Shown here piece after piece: positions 8,709-16,508 of a DNA stretch of 17,793 nt. The stretch is from an uncultured candidate division Zixibacteria bacterium (GTDB lineage Bacteria; Zixibacteria; MSB-5A5; GN15; PGXB01). The notes under the pieces were generated by a model. It did not search any database. It saw only the letters and a program-made list of their open reading frames with translations, and had not been told where the DNA came from. A program made the position numbers and the translations under genes. Positions within the stretch are counted from its first letter, which is position 1, and each line of letters starts with the position of its first letter. The DNA lies in the NCBI GenBank assembly GCA_937925655.1, contig CALAMC010000063.1:1-17793 (forward strand). Direction: 5' to 3'.

Positions 8709-10298
8709 TTATCCGGATTTTTTCCCGGATTTCTGCGACAGGGCATTATCTATCATATCCTCGGTCTTGACCCCGATCTTGCTTAAAAGTCCGCCGACGT
8801 CGATACCGGCCGCCTTGGCCTGCTCCAGAAACTGGAACAGCATGGTCGGCCCGACTTTGGTAAACCGGTTCAAGGCGCCGTCATCATTGCCGCTGCCGCC
8901 GCTGTCAACAACCACCAGTTTATCGATATTACCCATCGGGGCGGCGATCGAGCCGAACACCGTGCCGAGCGATTGAATCACCTGCGGCATAACCTTGATG
9001 ACCTCGAGCGTCAACGCGGCTTCATTGAATTGCTGATAGGCCTTGGCCAGTTCATGGACCGACACCGCCCGGGCTATTCCCTGCTTTTCGATAACTTCGG
9101 CTTCGGCCAGACCGGTGGCTTTGGTTGCGGCCGCCATGCCCTCGCCTTCGACCTTGCGCTTATGCTGTTCGGCGTCGGCGCGGGCAATGGTGGCGTACTT
9201 ATCGCCGTCGGCGCGCGCCGTTTGAGCGGCCTTATAGCCCTCGGCTTCCCTCACCTGGGCATCGGCTTTAGCCTTGGCCGGAACCACGATTTCGGCTTCC
9301 TGCGATTTCTGCTCCTTTAGGATATTCTGTGCTTCCACCGAAATCAGGGCGCGTGAACGTTCTTCTTCGATTTTTACTTCGGCCACAATAACCTTCTGTT
9401 TTTGTTCGGCCGTGGATAGCGGTCCGGCCTGTTGAGTTATGGCCGTCTCGCGGGCGATTTCTGCCTGGTATGTTTGTCTGGCCACTTCCGTGTTTTTCTG
9501 GGCTTCGGCCTCCAGCCGCATGTTTTCCTGCGCGACAACTTCGGCCTCGCGCTCGGCATCGGTCGCCTTTTTCTTGGCCTCGGCTAATGCCTGTGCTTCG
9601 CCGATCGTGGCATCACGCTTGACTTCCGCCGTCCGTTTTTTACCGAGCGCTTCGATATACCCCTGTTCATCCGTTATTGACTGCGGGTTAAAGACGTCGA
9701 TTTGCATCCCCAGCCGGGCAAGGTCTTCGCCTGCCTCACCCAGCACCTTTTGCCGGAAGGCATCGCGGTCTTTGATAAGCTGATCGACCGTCAGCGTTCC
9801 CACCACCCCGCGCAGGTTGGATTCGAGAGTTTCGCGGGCGACGCTTTGCACCTGTTCCTGCGACATTCCCAGAAACCGGGATCCGGCCGCCAACAGCGAT
9901 TGCGCGTCGTCCTTAAACCGGATATTCGCGACCGCCTCGACTGTCACCAAGACCCCATCGACGTTAGGCATATTTTTCACCAGAATTTGCGGCAACGATA
10001 TTTCCGTCAAATCAAGAAACTGGACCGCTTCGATTATCGGTTTGCGTATTCGACCACCGCCGGTTACGACCACCGTCCCGGGTGGGAGGACGGTTACCGT
10101 GGCCTCATCCGGATGTCCCGGTTGCGACACCTTCTGCATACCTTTCTTGCCGCTTCTGGCTCCGAAGAAAAAGGCCGCCTTGTTCGGTGGGACGCGGACA
10201 TAAAATGCCGCCAGCGCCCTGATAATAATGAAGATGGCGATGATTGCGGCCAACCCGATTGCCGGCCAGGTCAAAAAGCCCAAAACATCCTGCGACAT
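8709..10298 (-). CDS. floT: Flotillin-like SPFH membrane protein
   Basis: 529 residues, close to bacterial flotillins (FloT/YuaG and YqiK). ATG at 10298 follows a strong AGGAGGG site. Residues about 11-33 form one membrane segment. The SPFH/PHB domain covers about 34-215 (VPPNKAAFFFG, VLPPGTVVV, VDQLIKDRDAFRQKV, LGMQIDVFNPQSITD). Residues about 215-415 are an Ala/Glu/Lys-rich coiled coil with EAEAQ- and EAEGYKAAQTA-type repeats. The C-terminus (FTKVGPTMLFQFLEQAKAAG... and LSKIGV) has the hydrophobic oligomerisation pattern seen in FloT. Flotillins form oligomers at the inner membrane that organise ordered microdomains and affect secretion, signalling and membrane fluidity. The gene is directly downstream of an NfeD-like protein, the standard partner arrangement (YuaF-YuaG in Bacillus), and ends at its own terminator. 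Identification is firm; the specific cellular role here is unknown. Confidence 0.95.
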   Translation of the reverse strand: MSQDVLGFLTWPAIGLAAIIAIFIIIRALAAFYVRVPPNKAAFFFGARSGKKGMQKVSQPGHPDEATVTVLPPGTVVVTGGGRIRKPIIEAVQFLDLTEISLPQILVKNMPNVDGVLVTVEAVANIRFKDDAQSLLAAGSRFLGMSQEQVQSVARETLESNLRGVVGTLTVDQLIKDRDAFRQKVLGEAGEDLARLGMQIDVFNPQSITDEQGYIEALGKKRTAEVKRDATIGEAQALAEAKKKATDAEREAEVVAQENMRLEAEAQKNTEVARQTYQAEIARETAITQQAGPLSTAEQKQKVIVAEVKIEEERSRALISVEAQNILKEQKSQEAEIVVPAKAKADAQVREAEGYKAAQTARADGDKYATIARADAEQHKRKVEGEGMAAATKATGLAEAEVIEKQGIARAVSVHELAKAYQQFNEAALTLEVIKVMPQVIQSLGTVFGSIAAPMGNIDKLVVVDSGGSGNDDGALNRFTKVGPTMLFQFLEQAKAAGIDVGGLLSKIGVKTEDMIDNALSQKSGKKSG

Positions 10299-10316
10299 AA
10301 TAATCCCTCCTGAAAA

Positions 10317-10847
10317 TTAATATCCCTGTATTTTTTCCACGGTTACGACATTGCTGGTTTTTCCGACAATCCTGACTACCGCGCCTTTTTCGATTGACTG
10401 ACCGTCATGCGACCGCGCCAGAAATGTGAACTCACGGCCGCGGATCATGCAGGAAACCTGGCCGTTATGGCCGTTATCGATTTTATCAATCAGGTTGGCG
10501 TCAACCCCGATTATGTCCGAGTCACCGATAGTCATGCTCGCCTGGCTGGCATAAAACGCGCGCAGTATCAAATACCCGATCGTGCTTAAAATGATCGCCC
10601 CGACCACGCCGGCCATCGACGCCTGGAACATGGACCAGTCGGTGGTGGTCCGAACGCCGAATCCGGTCGCGCCGAAACCAACCATCAGTAAAGCCACCAT
10701 CTTGAAACTTAATATGCTCGGCCCGTGGGCGGCATCGGCGTCGAAATGGACATCGCCGTCTATGTCGGCGTCGGCGTCACCGCCAAAAATCAGACTGATA
10801 AGCAAAATCGCAAAGCCGATTCCGAAAATCGACGCGAAAATAATCAT
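10317..10847 (-). CDS. NfeD/YuaF-like membrane protein with OB-fold, flotillin partner
   Basis: 176 residues; ATG at 10847 has a strong AGGAGG site eight bases upstream. Three hydrophobic segments are visible at about 2-21, 46-64 and 73-97. Between the first and second is a strikingly acidic loop (DADADIDGDVHFDADAAHG, residues 24-42). Residues about 105-176 form the NfeD-type OB-fold (IIGVDANLIDKI, GQVSCMIRGREFTFLA, KGAVVRIVGKTSNVVTV). Short NfeD proteins lack the ClpP-like protease domain of long NfeD and act with a neighbouring flotillin or stomatin; here the flotillin starts 18 bases downstream. The acidic loop is a feature also seen in YuaF-like proteins, where its role is unclear; divalent-ion binding is a guess. 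First gene of a two-gene operon. Confidence 0.88.
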   Translation of the reverse strand: MIIFASIFGIGFAILLISLIFGGDADADIDGDVHFDADAAHGPSILSFKMVALLMVGFGATGFGVRTTTDWSMFQASMAGVVGAIILSTIGYLILRAFYASQASMTIGDSDIIGVDANLIDKIDNGHNGQVSCMIRGREFTFLARSHDGQSIEKGAVVRIVGKTSNVVTVEKIQGY

Positions 10848-10881
10848 AATATAGTCCTCCTGAAAATCTTAATGACCAAGC

Positions 10882-10911
10882 CATATACCAACCATAAAAT
10901 AAAATATTCAA
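10882..10911 (-). promoter_or_regulatory. Possible sigma70-type promoter of the nfeD-like/flotillin operon
   Basis: On the minus strand TTGAAT (10911-10906) and TATATG (10887-10882) are 18 bases apart and lie 35 bases before the start codon, in an AT-rich tract just downstream of the previous terminator. Each hexamer matches consensus at four of six positions, so this is only a reasonable guess. Confidence 0.3.
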
Positions 10912-10945
10912 TTTATTATGTCGATATTTAGTTTTTGGGAAAAAT

Positions 10946-10985
10946 AAAAACCCGGCGGTGCGAGCACGGACACCACCGGGTTTTT
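10946..10985 (-). terminator. Strong rho-independent terminator after the dockerin gene
   Basis: A 15-base stem pairs AAAAACCCGG... (10946-10960) with ...CCGGGTTTTT (10971-10985) around a 10-base loop. The one non-Watson-Crick position is G-U when transcribed from the minus strand but C-A on the plus strand, which points to the minus-strand transcript as its user. It lies about 97 bases after the stop codon at 11082. Confidence 0.85.
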
Positions 10986-11081
10986 AGTCGCTCGGCAGAG
11001 GCACTTGCCGAGACACGTTTACCCCCTCATGCTTTTGATTGGCCGGTCGGCCATATTGTCAACCGGCCATAGGGTTTTATA

Positions 11082-13112
11082 TTATTTCAGAAGCATCATC
11101 TTCCGCGTTTCAATGGCATCGTCCGCCTGGATGCGGTAGAAATAGACCCCGCTGGCGAACGATGAGCCATCCCATTCCACCGTATGATATCCCGGTGCGA
11201 ACCTCCGGTCGGCGATCGTTGACACTTTCTGTCCCATGATATTGTAAACATCGAGCGTCACATGCGCCTCGACCGGCAACTCAAAACTGATCTGCGTCAC
11301 CGGGTTAAACGGGTTGGGGTGGTTCTGGTGCAATGCGAATTTATCCGGTAATTGGGGCGAATCCGTATTATTTCCGGCAATTTCAAGATATAACGGCTCG
11401 GCATTCATACCACCCGCAAAGGCCGACACAATTTCGGCTTCACCGTCGATTTCAAGCAGTATTATCTCGCCTTTATCGATTTGATGCTGGCCATTAATGT
11501 CGAAGAGCGCCAGCTTAATCATATCGTTTTCCTGACGGGAATAGACCTGCATACCCTCGATCGGGCAGGAAACATTTGCCGAAATATCGGGCAGTCTTAT
11601 TTCCATTTCAATGCCTTTAATGACATCGACGGCGGCGAGCATAATAATGGTCTTGCCATCGGCATACTCGGTGGAGACCTCACCGCCATACGGAGCATCA
11701 GAATATTTCTGCATAGTCGAGCCAATCTTGTTCAAAGGCGATGACTCAACGCATCCGCAAACGAAATCACATACCGGAGGATTACCGTATTTGCAGTTAA
11801 TCAGCAACAAGATATCAAGCAGGTTAACAACGCAATCACCGTTGACATCCCCGCTTGAAGGTGGTATCGGTGCCGGACCGGCCGGATTGCCATAGACAAA
11901 ATTGATTACATACAGAATATCAACCAGATTAATAACGGGTTCACCGGCAGTATTAAAATCAGCATTGACATTGCCGGGAGTATATGCATAATCAGGATAG
12001 CTGTATGCCCAGCTGGTGTCGAACATTACATTTGGATAAAACACACCCGGTTCGGGGATTTTAAATGTATCCGCAAACAGCAGTCCCTCACCGTTTATAG
12101 TGCAGGTATCCAGTACTAATGCCAGGGAATCTGTCGAAATAAACGGTTCCAGAATACAGACGGTATCATAAGTATTAAGAGGATTCTCAAAATGAAGATA
12201 AGCCAGAACAGCATCTTCACCGGTCAATATGTAATCAAAATCCTGTCCGACCGCGGCGTATATCAAGACATTCTGATTTTCATTATCGATAATTTGACCT
12301 TTAAAACCCCAGCTTTCCACCGCAGTTCCAGCGAATGAAACACTCTTAAGCTCAAAATCCGTCGGTCCCCAGCAAAGCCCGACCTGATATGCCGCGGTGG
12401 GGGTTTGGCAACTGAATCGAACTGGGATAATCAATTCGGATTCATAAGAGTGGATGGAGGGAATATAGAGCAAATCAGGAATGGCAGAAATCCGAATATA
12501 ATCCATTTGACATGTTGCATCCCAGGGTTGAACAAAACTAAGTCTTACGATTTCGTTCGGAATTGACCAATTTTTCGTTACAACCGGGATAAAATCCGTC
12601 TCATCGTCTGTCTTAGCGAATAATTCCCCACCATCAGCACGAATTATCGTTTTCATTGTAATCCAAATGTTCTCTGATTGAGGGCTTGCAGTATGAACAT
12701 TTGTCCATTCATCCATAAACTTCCATCCGAATTGTTCCCATGGTTGTACATTAGGAAGATATGTAATGAAATCTGCATCATCATTTGTCGGACCATAGAA
12801 GAAACCAATCGCCGGTAAAGTATAATGCTGCCCATTACTAACAAGCCGAAACCGCGTTTCCGCGACAAACGGTAGATCCAAAGAGATAAACTTGTCGGCC
12901 CCGTCAGCAGAGGACCCATTCGATGATATACAAAGCCACCCGCTATCTAAATTAACATATACTGACGAATTAGTTGGCATCCATTCACCAGCGCCAATAA
13001 CATCAGTATCGAAGTGCTCTTCATACAGCACTTCCGCGTTTGATCGCTGCACCATAATCGCGAGCACGACAGATATGGCTACGACCACTAATATGGTTTT
13101 TAACTTTGGCAT
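11082..13112 (-). CDS. Secreted dockerin protein with cohesin-like modules and C-terminal sorting-type domain
   Basis: 676 residues from the ATG at 13112. This start is preferred over the ATG at 13124 because GGAGGG sits just before it and would otherwise be inside the coding region. Residues 1-26 are a signal peptide ending QRSNA. About 27-212 is a beta-rich lectin-like region (EEHFDTDVIGAGEW, IGFFYGP, MDYIRISAIPD). About 222-310 (IIPVRFSCQTPTAAYQVGL, VLAYLHFE) resembles a cohesin-type fold. About 381-446 is a dockerin with two repeats, VINLVDILYVINFVYGNP and GDVNGDCVVNLLDILLLINC. About 478-570 is a second cohesin-like stretch (IKGIEMEIRLPD, GEIILLEIDG). The last ~90 residues, LHQNHPNPFNPVTQISFELP to MMLLK, are a classic FlgD-like/T9SS type A C-terminal domain. 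It probably takes part in surface or extracellular protein assembly; no enzymatic motif is visible. The N-terminal half is more AT-rich than the C-terminal half. Confidence 0.85.
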   Translation of the reverse strand: MPKLKTILVVVAISVVLAIMVQRSNAEVLYEEHFDTDVIGAGEWMPTNSSVYVNLDSGWLCISSNGSSADGADKFISLDLPFVAETRFRLVSNGQHYTLPAIGFFYGPTNDDADFITYLPNVQPWEQFGWKFMDEWTNVHTASPQSENIWITMKTIIRADGGELFAKTDDETDFIPVVTKNWSIPNEIVRLSFVQPWDATCQMDYIRISAIPDLLYIPSIHSYESELIIPVRFSCQTPTAAYQVGLCWGPTDFELKSVSFAGTAVESWGFKGQIIDNENQNVLIYAAVGQDFDYILTGEDAVLAYLHFENPLNTYDTVCILEPFISTDSLALVLDTCTINGEGLLFADTFKIPEPGVFYPNVMFDTSWAYSYPDYAYTPGNVNADFNTAGEPVINLVDILYVINFVYGNPAGPAPIPPSSGDVNGDCVVNLLDILLLINCKYGNPPVCDFVCGCVESSPLNKIGSTMQKYSDAPYGGEVSTEYADGKTIIMLAAVDVIKGIEMEIRLPDISANVSCPIEGMQVYSRQENDMIKLALFDINGQHQIDKGEIILLEIDGEAEIVSAFAGGMNAEPLYLEIAGNNTDSPQLPDKFALHQNHPNPFNPVTQISFELPVEAHVTLDVYNIMGQKVSTIADRRFAPGYHTVEWDGSSFASGVYFYRIQADDAIETRKMMLLK

Positions 13113-13167
13113 ACAACCCTCCATTAAAAGATGATAAAATTTACCTACCTTCTAGTTTTTGCGCCGA

Positions 13168-13199
13168 CAGGCCGAATATTAAAGGCCTGCTTTATTATA
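13168..13199 (-). promoter_or_regulatory. Possible -10 element and leader stem-loop of the dockerin gene
   Basis: On the minus strand a perfect TATAAT (13199-13194) lies in an AT-rich tract about 80 bases before the start codon, but no good -35 is found at the usual distance. Directly downstream is a 6-bp stem CAGGCC/GGCCTG (13189-13184 with 13173-13168) around a 10-base loop. It has no U-run, so it looks more like a leader structure than a terminator. Read-through from the upstream S16 gene is therefore possible. Confidence 0.3.
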
Positions 13200-13265
13200 A
13201 TATTAGCTACCGAAAATCGATCGTGTAGAAAATCAAATAATAGTATTACTAATGATAAAATGGAT

Positions 13266-15629
13266 TTACTTATGATAAAAATCTATCCCGGCCGAAAGGT
13301 GGTGGATTATGGAATCTTTGTGATATACAACAATTTCGCTCTTTAATGAGTCTAATAAACGCTCAAAATCGCCAATTGGCTGTCGCCCAAGTTTAATTAA
13401 TAGATCGTTTATTTGTCTCGGGGCAGAATCTTCGGGGAATAATTTTATCGGAATATAATTACTGTCCATTACATAGTACAAATGAGGGAGTTCATACAAA
13501 TCGCTTTTGCGTTCTCCGTCCAGAATTATATTTACGCCTTCAGCCGTGGTGATTTGAAAACTCGATTTTTCTGAATTAACATTTATTGCATAAATACTGC
13601 TATATATGCCGGAACCAACTGAGAGCGGTGATTTAGGGAAAACCACATAATAATCTTGATTACCGGAAGGCATACCAGATAGCATAAAATATTCATCATC
13701 ATAGGGAGGTGCGATACCGGTTATTTCTTTCGGCTCCAAGATTGCTATAAAAGGACCCGGGAATCTATTATTGAGACCATAGCAAAGAATTTCTTCATTC
13801 CCGTCAGCATCCCTATCTATTCGGAACCCGCGAAGAAACCCCAAAGCACCGGGGTTTATATATGGGCCAGAGACACAATTCCCCTTTAAATCCAATAGTA
13901 TTACTTGTGCTCGCCCTGGGGCTGAAGCAAAAGAGCAGCAGATAATGTACTTTTCATTATTATTGTCTTCATAGGGCATTAATTCTGGTGCAATATAGAA
14001 TGCGTTTTCAGTAATTCCTGGGTAGCTTATATCTCCGGGATAGGTAGTTATTACATAAGGATTTTTTCTCCAAACAATTTTACCATCGTGGTCGAAAAAT
14101 ATGATCTCAGCGGGCAAATCAAGTGAATGGGGGGCAAAAAATAATTCCTTCTTGCCATCAGAATCGAAGTCTTCAATAAAATAAAGCATTTGATTCTTCA
14201 CTGAATCATTATATTTAGAGTCCTGTAAAGCCATTGGAAATTCGCAAGATGCCCATAAAAAATGATTATCAGAATTTATAGACAAAAATCGATTACCAAT
14301 GACTTTTATATGGTCAATATTCCAGTCAAACCATATCCAGGCTTTGGGATAGATAAGGCATATTAATACATACAATAGACACATCAACAGCGGCACCTGG
14401 AGTTTCGTCATGCGGCTGTACTTGACCACGCGGCGGGCCGTCAGCTGGCCGATACATACTTTTTCCGAACGAATAATATTGCGGTTTTCCAGAAGGTCGG
14501 AAAGATGAGCGGCTCCCACCATAAGCAACCGTCGATTGGGATATCGGACAGTCATTTTCTCCAATGCGCTTTGGGCCGTCGCCAGATTACCTTCAGGAAC
14601 AACCAAGTACTTGACCGGCGAGAAAAAGGCCCGTTCGACTTTAAACGCAATCGTTTCACCGTTGACCGGCAGAATGTGCCCCTCTTTGTCGATACTGCCC
14701 GTGAAGGCCACATCTGACGATAAAAACCGTTCATGCCGGACAATTTCCGGTTTCATAAGCTGGGTATAGGTCAAAAGCGCCGCCGCCAGGCCGATAGAAT
14801 CACCCGTGAACTGATGATTGCGGCCAGCGATATTGAAGTGAGCGTGATAGCGGCGAACAGCTTTATGCCGGAAATCACTGCGCTTGAATATGCCTCGAAC
14901 AGATTCCAGCGCGTCATAGGCCACCCCGATAAAGGGGTCATCGGGAGTCTTGATTTGATTGTCAAACGTGACTTCATCGATCGGCGCCGACTTGCGAAAC
15001 AACTCGACCCGGGCCGAGAGAAATTTCATCCGCCCGCGTGCGGCTATTCCCCGGCTGTCCTTTTCGACAAACAGGCACAGCGCCTGATCCTGATAGAGCG
15101 ACTCGCGATAGCCCTCCCATTCGGTCAGAATATTGAGCAATTCGGATTTGACCGGAGATTCGATATCCTTGTGCAACGAATAAATATGATACAAAGTGTC
15201 GAATTCATTCAAACCTTTAATTAAATCTCTATCTGCCGAATCAATAGCAGTATCGTCGCCCAGGATTTTCAGGGCGGTTTCATAATCGCCGACATAAAGC
15301 AATTTGCGGGAATATTCGCGGCGAACCGTGCCGAAGACATCTTTTATATTGTCATTATTCCGCTCCGATAATGTTTTCAATAAGGCATGAATCGACTTCA
15401 GTTCGTCGAATGAAAGGTTTTCAAGATTGTCTTTGGTGCACCTTCCGGTCAATTCGCCGATAAATTCGGCCAGGTAGGTCCAGTTCGATTGATGCGGCAA
15501 AGAGTCGGAATGATTTTTCCAGAAATCCAGCATCAGCGCCAGGCCGTCAACCGGATCCGTCTCGGTATTCAGGCCGGCCCGGAATTGCTCGAAATCCCGG
15601 GCAAATCGCAAAGGTGAAAAATCGCTCAT
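13266..15629 (-). CDS. Membrane-anchored Lon-type S16 serine-protease domain protein with C-terminal FG-GAP/VCBS-like sensor
   Basis: 787 residues, starting with an ATG that overlaps the stop of the zinc-finger gene (ATGA). Residues 1-225 are mostly helical and TPR-like (EYSRKLLYVGDYETALKIL). About 230-385 aligns with the proteolytic domain of Lon: YHAHFNIAGRN then GDSIGLAAAL matches HVHVPEGATP then GPSAGIAMCTAL, and VAFTGSIDKEGHILPVNG matches VAMTGEITLRGQVLPIGG. Ser278 fits catalytic Ser679 and Lys330 fits Lys722 of E. coli Lon, allowing a longer loop (+7) and a two-residue insertion. There is no AAA+ ATPase or Walker motif. Residues about 411-427 form one membrane helix preceded by basic residues (RRVVKYSRMTK), so the protease half should be cytoplasmic. 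The C-terminal 360 residues carry two DxDxDG calcium-type motifs (DFDSDGKKE at 487-495 and DRDADGNEE at 605-613) as in FG-GAP/VCBS propeller blades, predicted periplasmic. Its substrate and activity are unproven. Confidence 0.78.
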   Translation of the reverse strand: MSDFSPLRFARDFEQFRAGLNTETDPVDGLALMLDFWKNHSDSLPHQSNWTYLAEFIGELTGRCTKDNLENLSFDELKSIHALLKTLSERNNDNIKDVFGTVRREYSRKLLYVGDYETALKILGDDTAIDSADRDLIKGLNEFDTLYHIYSLHKDIESPVKSELLNILTEWEGYRESLYQDQALCLFVEKDSRGIAARGRMKFLSARVELFRKSAPIDEVTFDNQIKTPDDPFIGVAYDALESVRGIFKRSDFRHKAVRRYHAHFNIAGRNHQFTGDSIGLAAALLTYTQLMKPEIVRHERFLSSDVAFTGSIDKEGHILPVNGETIAFKVERAFFSPVKYLVVPEGNLATAQSALEKMTVRYPNRRLLMVGAAHLSDLLENRNIIRSEKVCIGQLTARRVVKYSRMTKLQVPLLMCLLYVLICLIYPKAWIWFDWNIDHIKVIGNRFLSINSDNHFLWASCEFPMALQDSKYNDSVKNQMLYFIEDFDSDGKKELFFAPHSLDLPAEIIFFDHDGKIVWRKNPYVITTYPGDISYPGITENAFYIAPELMPYEDNNNEKYIICCSFASAPGRAQVILLDLKGNCVSGPYINPGALGFLRGFRIDRDADGNEEILCYGLNNRFPGPFIAILEPKEITGIAPPYDDEYFMLSGMPSGNQDYYVVFPKSPLSVGSGIYSSIYAINVNSEKSSFQITTAEGVNIILDGERKSDLYELPHLYYVMDSNYIPIKLFPEDSAPRQINDLLIKLGRQPIGDFERLLDSLKSEIVVYHKDSIIHHLSAGIDFYHK

Positions 15630-16477
15630 GCAAATAGCCTTATTTTTATGGCTTCTTTCGGATCGGTGATATCGAAAACTGCCGCCTGGTTGGGTTTCAA
15701 AAGCCGGGAGTCGAATGCATCCTTCTGCGCCACGACCGCCCTGATTGTCCCTTCCGCCGCCCGGCCCTCTATTTCCAGCACCCGGATATTTATCTGCGCG
15801 CCCGACATTTTGCGCTCGAACACGATTTCGATTTTGTCATCGCGGTCGCTGGTAAGCACGGTTCGACTGGAAGATTCCACCTTTTCGGCGTCATATTCGA
15901 TTTTTTCGAGTTCGAACACCGCCGAAGGCAATTTTATCTGCCATTTGAGTTTGTCAATATCTGTCAGGGGGGTGTCGATCGGGGCCCGGCCATTGGTATC
16001 GGTTAAAAATTCCCGCCCGATTTCGGGGATCTGGACCAATACGTTAGCTGTTTGTTCTGCGTTCTCGCCGATCAAGTGCAGAAAATCGGAGTTGGTTTTC
16101 GGATCGTGCATCACGCGCAGGATTATTTCGGGATCTTCCGAGCCAAGGGTTATCAGACTATGCATGAAGTCCTTTTCCTCGGGCGAGCCATCGGCGGCCA
16201 TCTGTCTTGGTATCGATATTCCCGGCGCCGATATGATAAAAAGCGGAATAATTTTCCCGTTTTCCAGTTGAGCAATAATACCGGCCGTTATCTTTTGGCC
16301 ATAGAAATCGATTTCGGCGTCATCGGATTTTGCTATTTCGTCTGCCAGGTGACGATACTGCTGACAATATTCGCGGCAGAACTCGCACTCGGCAAGATGC
16401 CGCTCCACTTCTGTAAGTTGCAGTCCCTCCAGCACTTTGTCGCAATATCTTTCCAGTTTATCTTTTGGCGGATGCAT
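15626..16477 (-). CDS. Cytoplasmic zinc-finger (ZAS, anti-sigma-like) protein with beta-rich C-terminus
   Basis: 283 residues; ATG at 16477 with AGGGG seven bases upstream. The N-terminus has the ZAS/zf-HC2 pattern H27-x3-C31-x2-C34 in HLAECEFC, preceded by a helix with C12 that could be the fourth ligand. ZAS domains typically bind sigma factors, but also occur in other regulators. No membrane helix follows, unlike membrane-bound anti-sigma factors; the only hydrophobic stretch (IIPLFIISAPG, about 76-86) is short and contains proline. Residues about 110-170 (EIILRVMHDPKTNSDFLHLI, FLTDTNGRAPID) resemble a small carboxypeptidase-regulatory or transthyretin-like beta-sandwich, and about 205-283 is another beta-rich unit. 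It starts 31 bases after the uncharacterised gene and overlaps the S16 gene by 4 bases, so it is translationally coupled to it. The likely role is an adaptor or sensor between those two; this is inference. Confidence 0.75.
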   Translation of the reverse strand: MHPPKDKLERYCDKVLEGLQLTEVERHLAECEFCREYCQQYRHLADEIAKSDDAEIDFYGQKITAGIIAQLENGKIIPLFIISAPGISIPRQMAADGSPEEKDFMHSLITLGSEDPEIILRVMHDPKTNSDFLHLIGENAEQTANVLVQIPEIGREFLTDTNGRAPIDTPLTDIDKLKWQIKLPSAVFELEKIEYDAEKVESSSRTVLTSDRDDKIEIVFERKMSGAQINIRVLEIEGRAAEGTIRAVVAQKDAFDSRLLKPNQAAVFDITDPKEAIKIRLFA

Positions 16478-16508
16478 AGTATTTCCCCTGCAACTTTACA
16501 CCAATATA

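Noticed and set aside
9702..10313. 203-residue + strand frame inside the flotillin gene
   Set aside because: Antisense shadow created by the biased codon use of the coiled-coil gene.
13113..13124. Upstream ATG (13124) for the dockerin gene
   Set aside because: The GGAGGG site lies between it and the ATG at 13112, so the latter is the likely start.
13168..13189. CAGGCC/GGCCTG hairpin as terminator of the S16 gene
   Set aside because: Short stem and no U-run on the minus strand; kept only as a possible leader structure.
14733..15224. 163-residue + strand frame inside the S16 gene
   Set aside because: Antisense shadow of the S16 and helical regions.
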